DNA of 8,437 nt, taken from the NCBI GenBank assembly GCA_964393335.1, contig CAYMTN010000231.1, positions 1 to 8,437 of the forward strand. Direction: 5' to 3'. Made by a program: the position numbers and the translations under genes. Shown piece after piece: positions 1-5,050 of this stretch. A model generated the notes under the pieces. It did not search any database. It was given only the letters and a program-made list of their open reading frames with translations, and had not been told where the DNA came from. This stretch comes from CAYMTN01 sp964393335. Its GTDB lineage: Bacteria; Chloroflexota; Anaerolineae; Aggregatilineales; Aggregatilineaceae. Position 1 is the first letter of the stretch. Each line of letters begins with the position of its first letter.

Positions 1-129
1 GATCACGGCGCTGATGGCAAGTGCGCTCACCGTCACGCGCAGTGAGCGCAGCATGATTTCCGTTACCGCCGGGTCAAACGAGATGATCAGCCGCAGTGCT
101 TGTTTGATGGCTTCGAGGATCGTCTCGAT
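1..129 (-). CDS. tupB: Tungstate ABC transporter permease TupB, N-terminal 43 codons (partial at the left edge)
   Basis: The minus strand reads I-E-T-I-L-E-A-I-K-Q-A-L and then a region with ISFDPAV and LRSLRVTVSALAIS. This matches the usual start of TupB-type permeases, which open with a METIL-like sequence, a first hydrophobic segment, and then the SLRVS-like stretch before the first membrane helices. TupB is the inner-membrane channel of the TupABC importer and works with TupA and an ATPase (TupC, presumably off the window). The gene lies 18 bp after the tupA stop, in the same orientation, so they are very likely co-transcribed. The frame has no ATG, GTG or TTG between the tupA stop and residue 26. 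The codon at 129-127, where the family has its initiator Met, is ATC, preceded by a strong GGAGG at 140-136 with 6-nt spacing. I chose it as the start; the alternative is ATG at 54-52, which would remove 25 conserved-looking residues. Identity rests on a short fragment plus context. Confidence 0.75.
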   Translation of the reverse strand, partial: METILEAIKQALRLIISFDPAVTEIMLRSLRVTVSALAISAVI

Positions 130-135
130 GTGACA

Positions 136-140
136 CCTCC
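136..140 (-). promoter_or_regulatory. Strong Shine-Dalgarno site deciding the tupB start
   Basis: On the minus strand GGAGG lies 6 nt upstream of the ATC codon at 129-127, which is ideal spacing for translation initiation. The other nearby starts (ATG at 142-140, or GTG overlapping the GGAGG) are in different frames and do not lead into the TupB-like sequence; the ATG frame closes after about 22 codons. Confidence 0.6.
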
Positions 141-147
141 ATACCTG

Positions 148-1077
148 TCAGTTTGTTTGCGCGGCGCGCCACTGCTCCGAATCCGGTGTGAACAACTGCT
201 GCCCGTTGACTTCAAAACTGGCGATCAACTGCTGCGTCTCGACGGACGTGAGCCAGTCTACAAACTGCTGTGCCAGTTCGTTATTGACGCCGGGGTGCTT
301 TTCCGGATTCACCGGAATAACGCCATAGGGATTAAATAGAATCGGATCGCCTTCAACCAGGATGACGAGTGACAGCCCTTCGGCTTTGCGAGCGATATAC
401 GTCGCGCGGTCGCTGAGCGTGTAAGCTGACATTTCGTCACTCATGGTGAGCACGGCACCCATGCCCTGACCGGCGGAAATGTACCAGTCGCCTTCGGGTG
501 TGAGGTTAGCAGCGGCCCAGATGGCTTTTTCTTTGGTATGCGTGCCGCTGTCATCTCCCCGCGAAACAAAGGTGCTTTTTGTCTCCGCGATTTTTGCGAA
601 TGCATCAGCCGCGCTCGTCATCCCCTTGATCCCGGCTGGATCATCGCCGGGACCGACGATCACAAAATCATTGTACATCACGTCATAACGCGCGGTACCG
701 TCTCCATCTGCTACGAATGCGTCTTCGCGCGCACGCGCATGGACGAGCAGCACGTCCGCGTCACCATTGGCCCCCAATTCGAGTGCCTGGCCGGTGCCGA
801 CCGCGATCACGTCAACAGACGCGTTATACTTTTCCTCAAAGTCTGGCAGGATATATGTCAGCAGGCCGGAGTCATCGGTGCTGGTGGTGGTAGCCAGGAT
901 CAGCCGTTGGGAGTCGCCTGCTGGCTCGCTGGTGGCAGTTTCGACAGTCGCCGTCGGTTCAGGGTTGTTCGACGAGGTATCGTCTTTGTTGTTATCGTCG
1001 CCGCCGCAGGCAGCCAACAGGGCGATACTTGTCAACAAAACGAAAAGGATCAATAACAAACGGAGTGAACGTGACAT
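148..1077 (-). CDS. tupA: Tungstate-binding lipoprotein TupA (ABC transporter substrate-binding protein)
   Basis: This 309-residue protein is the extracytoplasmic receptor of a TupABC-type importer that captures tungstate (possibly also molybdate) and delivers it to TupB. The start is the ATG at 1077-1075 with AAAGG about a dozen bases upstream; a TTG 33 bp further up is possible but puts charged residues ahead of the signal peptide. Residues 1-23 form a lipoprotein signal peptide with lipobox L-A-A-C and lipidated Cys24. Residues 25-57 are an Asp/Asn/Thr/Glu/Pro-rich linker. The binding domain opens with ATTTSTDDSGLL (62-73), the TupA oxyanion motif, and has SRGDDSGTH at 172-180, the second typical anion-binding segment, with VMYNDFVIVGP at 133-143 and a conserved C-terminal region ending near NGQQLFTPDS. 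Length is normal for the family with an added linker. It is transcribed leftward into tupB and divergently from an oxyanion-sensing type regulator. Family assignment is firm; preference for tungstate over molybdate is inferred from family. Confidence 0.93.
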   Translation of the reverse strand: MSRSLRLLLILFVLLTSIALLAACGGDDNNKDDTSSNNPEPTATVETATSEPAGDSQRLILATTTSTDDSGLLTYILPDFEEKYNASVDVIAVGTGQALELGANGDADVLLVHARAREDAFVADGDGTARYDVMYNDFVIVGPGDDPAGIKGMTSAADAFAKIAETKSTFVSRGDDSGTHTKEKAIWAAANLTPEGDWYISAGQGMGAVLTMSDEMSAYTLSDRATYIARKAEGLSLVILVEGDPILFNPYGVIPVNPEKHPGVNNELAQQFVDWLTSVETQQLIASFEVNGQQLFTPDSEQWRAAQTN

Positions 1078-1124
1078 GACGGGCGGACACCTTTCATTCT
1101 GGAGGGACAAGATAACCGGTCCGC

Positions 1125-1153
1125 AGTATAAGCCAATTGTCCAACTGTGTCAA
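1125..1153 (-). promoter_or_regulatory. Sigma70-type promoter of tupAB
   Basis: On the minus strand TTGACA (1153-1148) is followed by a 17-bp spacer and TATACT (1130-1125), a nearly perfect vegetative promoter. Transcription would begin near 1118, giving a leader of about 40 nt before the tupA ATG at 1077. The -35 box lies wholly inside the left arm of the 1143-1178 inverted repeat, so a protein bound there would block RNA polymerase. The boxes are seen directly; promoter activity is inferred. Confidence 0.78.
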
Positions 1154-1178
1154 TTGATCAGGTTCAATTGACACAGTT
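1143..1178. promoter_or_regulatory. Perfect 15-bp inverted repeat, probable operator between tupA and the divergent regulator
   Basis: AACTGTGTCAATTGA (1143-1157) and TCAATTGACACAGTT (1164-1178) are exact reverse complements separated by 6 bp. Each arm contains the 8-bp palindrome TCAATTGA (1150-1157 and 1164-1171), whose centres are 14 bp apart; a third CAATTG occurs at 1134-1139. The element overlaps the -35 of the tupA promoter and sits 24 bp before the regulator start, so one bound protein could control both directions. It lacks a T-run on either strand, which argues against a terminator. The likely ligand is the adjacent GntR-PBP protein; that pairing is inference from position. Confidence 0.8.
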
Positions 1179-1201
1179 TAGCCAGCTCTCCAGGATGCCT
1201 T

Positions 1202-2296
1202 ATGACCCCGACCCCCTTGTATCAGGAGATCGCAGAGACGATCCGCCAGGCCATTTTTTATGGCCAGTTGCAGCCGAGCGATGAACTGCCGCCGGTGCGC
1301 GAGATGTCGGCACAGTGGCATTGCGCGCCGGGTACCGTTCAGCGTGCCTACCAGGAACTGGTGCAGCAAGGGTTGGTGACCAGCCGTCCGGGGCAAGGTA
1401 CGCGCGTCGCGGTTCCGGCGCTGCCGGAGCGACCTGCCCCGCTGCGGCGTGCCGCATTGTTCCACGAGGCCGAGTCCTTTTTGTTGCGCGTGCTGGCAGA
1501 CGGTTATACGCCGGATGAAGTCCAGGGGGCGTTGCGCCAGGCATTGGATCGCTGGCGCAGCCTGTCTACCGAAACGGTGCTGCTGCCAGACCGTACCCTG
1601 CGTTTTGTGGGGAGCCATGATCCGGCGATCTCGATTGTGGCGGCACGATTTGAGCAGATCGCGCCGCATCACTCCCTGGACGTGACGTTCAGTGGCAGCC
1701 TGGGCGGGCTGATCGCGCTGGCGGAACACCGCGCCGACATCGCCGGGAGCCATTTGTGGGATGAAGAAACCGATCATTACAACATTCCGTTCGTGCAGCG
1801 GCTGCTGCCAGGGCAGCGCGTGGCACTGGTGACCCTGGCACACCGCCGCTTGGGTTTGATCGTGCCGCCCGGCAATCCGGCTGCCTTCACCGGGTTGAGT
1901 GACCTGGCGCGATCCGGCGTCCGGTTCATCAACCGCCAGTCCGGGGCCGGAACGCGCGTATGGCTTGACGCGCAATTGCGGGCGCACGGCATCCGTTCGG
2001 GACAGATCGCCGGCTATGAAGACACGGTGACCACCCATTCGGAGGTCGCACGCGCTGTGGCCGAAAACCGCGCTGATATTGGGCTAGGGATCGAAGCCGC
2101 GGCCCTTGCGTACGGCCTGGATTTTATTGGCCTGACGACCGAGCGCTACGATCTGGTCATACCCGCTGAGGTCTGGGCGCTGCCGCCGGTCCAGCGATTG
2201 GCCGCCTGGTTATCCGGCGATGAAGCGCGGCGCATTTTGACCGATTTGGGTGGTTATGACACGGACCAGATGGGACAGCTCGAATGGGTGGAATAA
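1202..2296 (+). CDS. GntR-type winged-helix regulator fused to a PBP-like oxyanion-sensing domain
   Basis: This 364-residue protein is a probable transcriptional regulator of the divergent tup genes. Residues 5-70 are a GntR-family winged helix: PLYQEIAETIRQAI, then the recognition region LPPVREMSAQWHCAPGTVQRAYQEL and wing QQGLVTSRPGQGTRV. Residues about 80-125 form a helical linker. Residues about 130-350 resemble the PBP-like domain found attached to DNA-binding domains of molybdate-type regulators: FVGSHDPAI near 135-143, a GSLGGL turn at 165-170, AEHRADIAGSHLWD at 174-187, and INRQSGAGTR at 243-252, a likely anion-binding segment. There is no effector domain of the usual FadR, HutC or MocR type. 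The ATG follows AGGA by 6 nt. Position beside tupA and the shared operator suggests it senses intracellular tungstate or molybdate and represses uptake. Domain composition is well supported; the ligand is inferred. Confidence 0.85.
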   Translation: MTPTPLYQEIAETIRQAIFYGQLQPSDELPPVREMSAQWHCAPGTVQRAYQELVQQGLVTSRPGQGTRVAVPALPERPAPLRRAALFHEAESFLLRVLADGYTPDEVQGALRQALDRWRSLSTETVLLPDRTLRFVGSHDPAISIVAARFEQIAPHHSLDVTFSGSLGGLIALAEHRADIAGSHLWDEETDHYNIPFVQRLLPGQRVALVTLAHRRLGLIVPPGNPAAFTGLSDLARSGVRFINRQSGAGTRVWLDAQLRAHGIRSGQIAGYEDTVTTHSEVARAVAENRADIGLGIEAAALAYGLDFIGLTTERYDLVIPAEVWALPPVQRLAAWLSGDEARRILTDLGGYDTDQMGQLEWVE

Positions 2297-2391
2297 TTTA
2301 AGGAGTATTTAAGTCAAATTTGAGCCAGTGTTAAAACAAGTGCCGGTGTTTGCGTTTATCCTTGGAACATCAACTCAAGGAGAGCGTATAC
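2297..2391 (+). other. Gap between the regulator and the redox cluster, with a 10-bp palindrome
   Basis: This 95-bp AT-richer gap contains the perfect palindrome TCAAATTTGA (2314-2323), which resembles the TCAATTGA half-element of the tup operator, and a repeated TTTAAG flanking AGGAGTA. I see no convincing -35/-10 pair and no terminator hairpin, so the downstream cluster may have its own weak or activated promoter here or be read through from the regulator gene. A good AAGGAGA ribosome site lies at 2377-2383. Confidence 0.35.
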
Positions 2392-2808
2392 ATGGCACCC
2401 AACAAACTGAACTCAACAAAACGATTTGCCGTCCGCCTGTCATTGGTAACCGGCAGCACGTTAGCGACGATCATCGGGGCACAGAGCCTTGCTGCCCTGG
2501 ACCGCACATCAGCCCCTTCTCAGGATGTCGTTTCTCCGGCGTTAGCGCAGCTCCAGCCGCAATCATTCAACTCTGATCCCGCTGCTTCAAATTCCCTGTC
2601 AGGCAATACGATCCCCGGTTCCGCACCGGTTATCACGATCCTGCGGCATCTTGGGGACGGAGAATCCGACGATGACTCATCGCGGAACACGACCGTCATC
2701 CAGCCGCCCTCGCCGGTCCAGATTTCACCGCCCTCGCCGGTTGTCGTCCAGGCTCCTGCTTCGCAGGTATTCGTCCCCGTGCGGCCTCGCACGAGGTCAT
2801 CTCGATGA
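2392..2808 (+). CDS. Small membrane-anchored or exported protein of unknown function
   Basis: I do not recognise this 138-residue protein. Residues 1-16 are basic (several K/R), followed by a hydrophobic segment at about 16-36 (LSLVTGSTLATIIGAQSLAA) that could be a signal peptide or a single membrane anchor. The rest is low-complexity, rich in Ser, Pro, Gln and Asp, with an acidic patch (GESDDDSS, 90-97) and a duplicated PPSPV at 105-109 and 113-117, and it ends in a basic tail RPRTRSSR. It has no cysteine and only one histidine, so it is unlikely to be a cofactor carrier by itself. The start is set by AAGGAGA 8 nt upstream. Its stop overlaps the ATG of the next gene in ATGA, implying translational coupling with the ApbE-like gene. 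It might be a membrane scaffold or a flavinylation partner, but no FMN-attachment motif is visible. Confidence 0.65.
   Translation: MAPNKLNSTKRFAVRLSLVTGSTLATIIGAQSLAALDRTSAPSQDVVSPALAQLQPQSFNSDPAASNSLSGNTIPGSAPVITILRHLGDGESDDDSSRNTTVIQPPSPVQISPPSPVVVQAPASQVFVPVRPRTRSSR
2704..2741 (+). repeat. Two 14-bp direct repeats inside the small-protein gene
   Basis: CCGCCCTCGCCGGT occurs at 2704-2717 and again at 2728-2741 with a 24-bp period. The repeats encode the two PPSPV units of the protein and probably arose by local duplication of a proline-rich segment. Confidence 0.8.
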
Positions 2809-3779
2809 CGCGTTCACCACTCTCGCCGCCTGTCACTGCCCGCCAATATGTGATCGCCTTTCGCGCGATGGGTTCGCAGTTTAACGTGTGGCTGGAAACA
2901 GCAGATGATGGCGACACGATCCTGCGACAGGTGCCGGATTGGGTCGAAACTATCGAAGCAGCGCTCTCGCGTTTCCGCCCAGCCAGCGAGTTAAGCCGCC
3001 TGAATGCACGCAGCGGGAAATGGGTAGCAGCCAGCGATACGCTGCTGCAAGCGGTACTCAACGCGCAGGGCGCCGCCCGGTTGACCGGCGGGTTATGCAA
3101 TCCGCTGGTGCTCCCGGCGCTGGCTGCCGCCGGATATACGCGGAGTTTTGAAGATCTGATGCGTGATGGCGTCGAGCACGGCGTCGGGGACGATCCCGAT
3201 ATGACGCCCGTCGTCGTGCCGGATTGGCGCGGGCTGGCAGTCAAAACGAAACACAGCACGATCCGCCTGCCTGCCGGGTCGCAAATTGACCTGGGCGGCA
3301 CCGCAAAAGGATGGACCGCCGAACAGGTCGCAGATCGACTCAGCGTGTACGGGGCCTGCCTGGTGGATGCGGGTGGTGATCTGGTGGCGCGGGCGGCCCC
3401 GCACGATCAGCCGGGCTGGTTGGTAGATGTCGGCAGTCCGGGCAGCGATCAGCCGCTGGCGACGATTAGTGTGCGCGATACAGCGGTTGCCACGAGTGGC
3501 ATTGATTACCGGCACTGGGTCAAAAACGGCATGCCGCAGCATCACCTGATCGATCCGCGCACCGGCCAACCCGCCGTTACAGATGTGCTTTCCGCGACGG
3601 TGATCCATCCGGAGGCGGTGCTGGCCGAAGCGTATGCCAAAACGCTGGTGTTGTTGGGCAGTGATGCCGGTCTGGATTGGTTATTGTCCCAGCCGCGACA
3701 GGCTGCCCTGGTCGTGCGGCGCGATGGTGCAGTGCTGGCAACCGCCGATTTTCAAGCAGCCATCGTCGAATTGGCCTGA
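2805..3779 (+). CDS. apbE: ApbE-family FAD:protein FMN transferase
   Basis: ApbE proteins cut FAD and attach FMN to a Thr/Ser of target flavoproteins, using Mg2+. This 324-residue protein has the family's features in order: FRAMGSQFNVWL (19-30), SRFRPASELSRLN (55-67), the signature DLGGTAKGWTAEQVADRL (162-179), LVDAGGDL (186-193), and HHLIDPRTGQP (246-256). The last metal-binding segment, usually A-D-A-L-A-T, reads A-E-A-Y-A-K (274-279): Glu replaces the usual Asp and Lys replaces the Thr. No signal peptide or lipobox is seen at the N-terminus, although many ApbE proteins act outside the membrane. The ATG overlaps the preceding stop by 4 bp. Neighbours point to a role in maturing a redox protein related to the downstream heme-b membrane protein, but no FMN-bind domain target is in the window. 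Family assignment is strong; activity and target are inferred. Confidence 0.9.
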   Translation: MTRSPLSPPVTARQYVIAFRAMGSQFNVWLETADDGDTILRQVPDWVETIEAALSRFRPASELSRLNARSGKWVAASDTLLQAVLNAQGAARLTGGLCNPLVLPALAAAGYTRSFEDLMRDGVEHGVGDDPDMTPVVVPDWRGLAVKTKHSTIRLPAGSQIDLGGTAKGWTAEQVADRLSVYGACLVDAGGDLVARAAPHDQPGWLVDVGSPGSDQPLATISVRDTAVATSGIDYRHWVKNGMPQHHLIDPRTGQPAVTDVLSATVIHPEAVLAEAYAKTLVLLGSDAGLDWLLSQPRQAALVVRRDGAVLATADFQAAIVELA

Positions 3780-3819
3780 TTTTTCCGTTATCCCGTTTTT
3801 AAACAAGGAGCATTGCATC

Positions 3820-4962
3820 ATGAAACGGTACGCATTACTTTTCGCAATCCTCGTCACTAGCGTGGCGGGTGTTCAGTTGGTCGGCGCTCAAGGCGGTGGC
3901 AGCGACGTGATTACGCTCAATGATGGAACCCCTGGCGTCGATGTGATCATTACCCCGACTCCCGGCACGACGGGCGCGGTTGCTCTGGAGCTTTATCAGG
4001 CGTCTGTCACTGTAACTGATGATGGGGGAAACGTCGTTTTTCAAATGGCGGATCCGCGCGTGCACAAAATCGAGTTGCGGCTTGCGCCGGATGCCGGTTC
4101 GTATGTATTGACGGCACAGCGGTTATCCGGCACGGCAGAAGCGTATGTACGTGTGGCCTCACAAGCCGATCTGACGCAGGCCAGTTCAACAGCCCTGGTT
4201 GCCAACACGCAGCAGGTGCTTGGTGTGCAGCAGTCTGTTGATCTACCCCTCACCGGGACGGTTTCCTCTCAAGTGACTGAGGTCGCCATTCCCGCCGAGC
4301 AGACCGGGACGGTATCCGTCACGTTCCCCGGTGCGCCCGTGACGGCGCAGCTTGTCGATAGTTCGGGCCATGTGGTAGTCATGCTGCGCGGCGGCGGTTT
4401 TGACGGGTTCAGCCTCGTCGTGGATGGCGGGCAGTACGAACTGACTCTGTTGAATACGGCTCCGCAGCAGGAAACCGTCGCCAGCGTGCAGGTAATGTCT
4501 GCGCTGCCCTCGGACTTGGAAAGCATGTTGCCCGCCCTGGTTGCCCAGGCCGGTTCACCGGCAACCGGAGAGATGGTAGCTAACGCGACATCCTGTGCCT
4601 TGACGGTTGACGCATCGTCGGTCAACCTGCGCAGCGGTCCCGGCACCGGCTATAGCGTGTTGAGCTACGGCTTCCGGGGTGACGAATACCCGGTCGGCGG
4701 CATGAATTCAGATGGGTCCTGGTTGGTGGTGGCTGATGCTCAAAGTGGTTCAGCCTGGATGGCACGTACTGCTGGATCGCTGAGTGGTATTTGCCAGGGG
4801 TTGGCGGTTTACGACATTCCCTACCGCGAAGCAGCCTCCCCGCAGATCGTCGTACAACAGCCGCCTACCACCATTGCCGCCGCTGAGTCGAGCAGCAGCA
4901 TCTACCAGGACGACGCCTACGAACACGAATCCGGACACGAGTACGAGGAACACGACGACTAA
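3820..4962 (+). CDS. Secreted SH3-domain protein with a His/acid-rich C-terminal tail
   Basis: This 380-residue exported protein starts at the ATG preceded by AAGGAG with 9-nt spacing, which puts a classic signal peptide (residues 1-23, cleavage after VGA) at the N-terminus; an upstream in-frame extension into apbE is not credible. Residues 25-255 are beta-rich with no family I can name, and contain two similar-looking stretches (about 46-112 and 145-225) that may be repeated sandwich-like domains. Residues about 262-320 are a bacterial SH3 domain: DASSVNLRSGPGTGYSVLSY, then a WLVV strand and a SAWMA strand. The SH3 region is flanked by the protein's only cysteines, C259 and C325, which could form a disulfide. 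After a Pro/Ala/Ser linker the protein ends in DDAYEHESGHEYEEHDD (364-380), rich in His, Asp, Glu and Tyr, a plausible metal-binding tail. Position between the ApbE and heme-b genes suggests a periplasmic or surface role in metal or electron handling; this is inference. Confidence 0.85.
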   Translation: MKRYALLFAILVTSVAGVQLVGAQGGGSDVITLNDGTPGVDVIITPTPGTTGAVALELYQASVTVTDDGGNVVFQMADPRVHKIELRLAPDAGSYVLTAQRLSGTAEAYVRVASQADLTQASSTALVANTQQVLGVQQSVDLPLTGTVSSQVTEVAIPAEQTGTVSVTFPGAPVTAQLVDSSGHVVVMLRGGGFDGFSLVVDGGQYELTLLNTAPQQETVASVQVMSALPSDLESMLPALVAQAGSPATGEMVANATSCALTVDASSVNLRSGPGTGYSVLSYGFRGDEYPVGGMNSDGSWLVVADAQSGSAWMARTAGSLSGICQGLAVYDIPYREAASPQIVVQQPPTTIAAAESSSSIYQDDAYEHESGHEYEEHDD

Positions 4963-4967
4963 GCGCC

Positions 4968-5010
4968 GATCCAATCCGCTACAACCGGCGGCCAGGGGAT
5001 TCAATCCGCT
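4968..5010 (+). repeat. Imperfect 13-bp direct repeat in the gap before the heme-b gene
   Basis: GATCCAATCCGCT (4968-4980) and GATTCAATCCGCT (4998-5010) match at 12 of 13 positions with a 30-bp offset. The second copy fills the loop and the start of the right stem of the hairpin at 4987-5017. It may be a local duplication or a binding site; nothing more can be said. Confidence 0.6.
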
Positions 5011-5017
5011 GGCCGCC
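4987..5017 (+). promoter_or_regulatory. 9-bp GC-rich hairpin between the SH3 and heme-b genes
   Basis: GGCGGCCAG (4987-4995) pairs perfectly with CTGGCCGCC (5009-5017) around a 13-nt loop. No T-run follows, so it is not a standard intrinsic terminator. In the mRNA it would sit 19 nt before the AAAGGAG ribosome site of the next gene. It could stabilise the upstream message or tune expression of the last gene. The structure is seen directly; the function is inferred. Confidence 0.6.
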
Positions 5018-5050
5018 CATCTTGAACCGAACGCTGAAAGGAGCACAACG

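Noticed and set aside
538..1056. Long plus-strand open frame opposite tupA
   Set aside because: It is antisense to a gene with clear lipobox and TupA motifs; the translated sequence has no recognisable domain and no ribosome site.
1143..1178. Inverted repeat as a transcription terminator
   Set aside because: It lies between divergent genes, has no T-run on either side, and overlaps a promoter -35 box, so an operator fits better.
1168..1196. Plus-strand TTGACA as the -35 of the regulator gene
   Set aside because: The matching -10 position reads CAGGAT, a poor box, and the transcript would start at the ATG itself although an AGGA ribosome site is present; the TTGACA is explained by symmetry of the repeat.
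1178..2038. 286-codon minus-strand open frame
   Set aside because: It lies opposite the GntR-PBP gene, is Arg/Gln/His-rich as antisense frames of GC-rich genes tend to be, and matches nothing I know.
2696..3301. Minus-strand open frame opposite apbE
   Set aside because: It is Ser/Arg/Ala-rich with no motifs, while the plus strand has the ApbE signature.
3634..3819. In-frame upstream extension of the SH3 protein
   Set aside because: It runs inside apbE in another frame and would bury the clear signal peptide that starts at 3820.
3820..4962. SH3 protein as the covalent FMN carrier
   Set aside because: I looked for the S/T-G-A-T type FMN-attachment motif in this and the 138-residue protein and found no convincing match; nearby strings such as ASSTAL and NATSCA lack the needed pattern.
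4784..5050. In-frame upstream extension of the heme-b protein
   Set aside because: It overlaps the SH3 protein in another frame and gives a Thr/Pro/Arg-rich leader; the ATG at 5051 has a fine ribosome site and yields a normal N-terminus.
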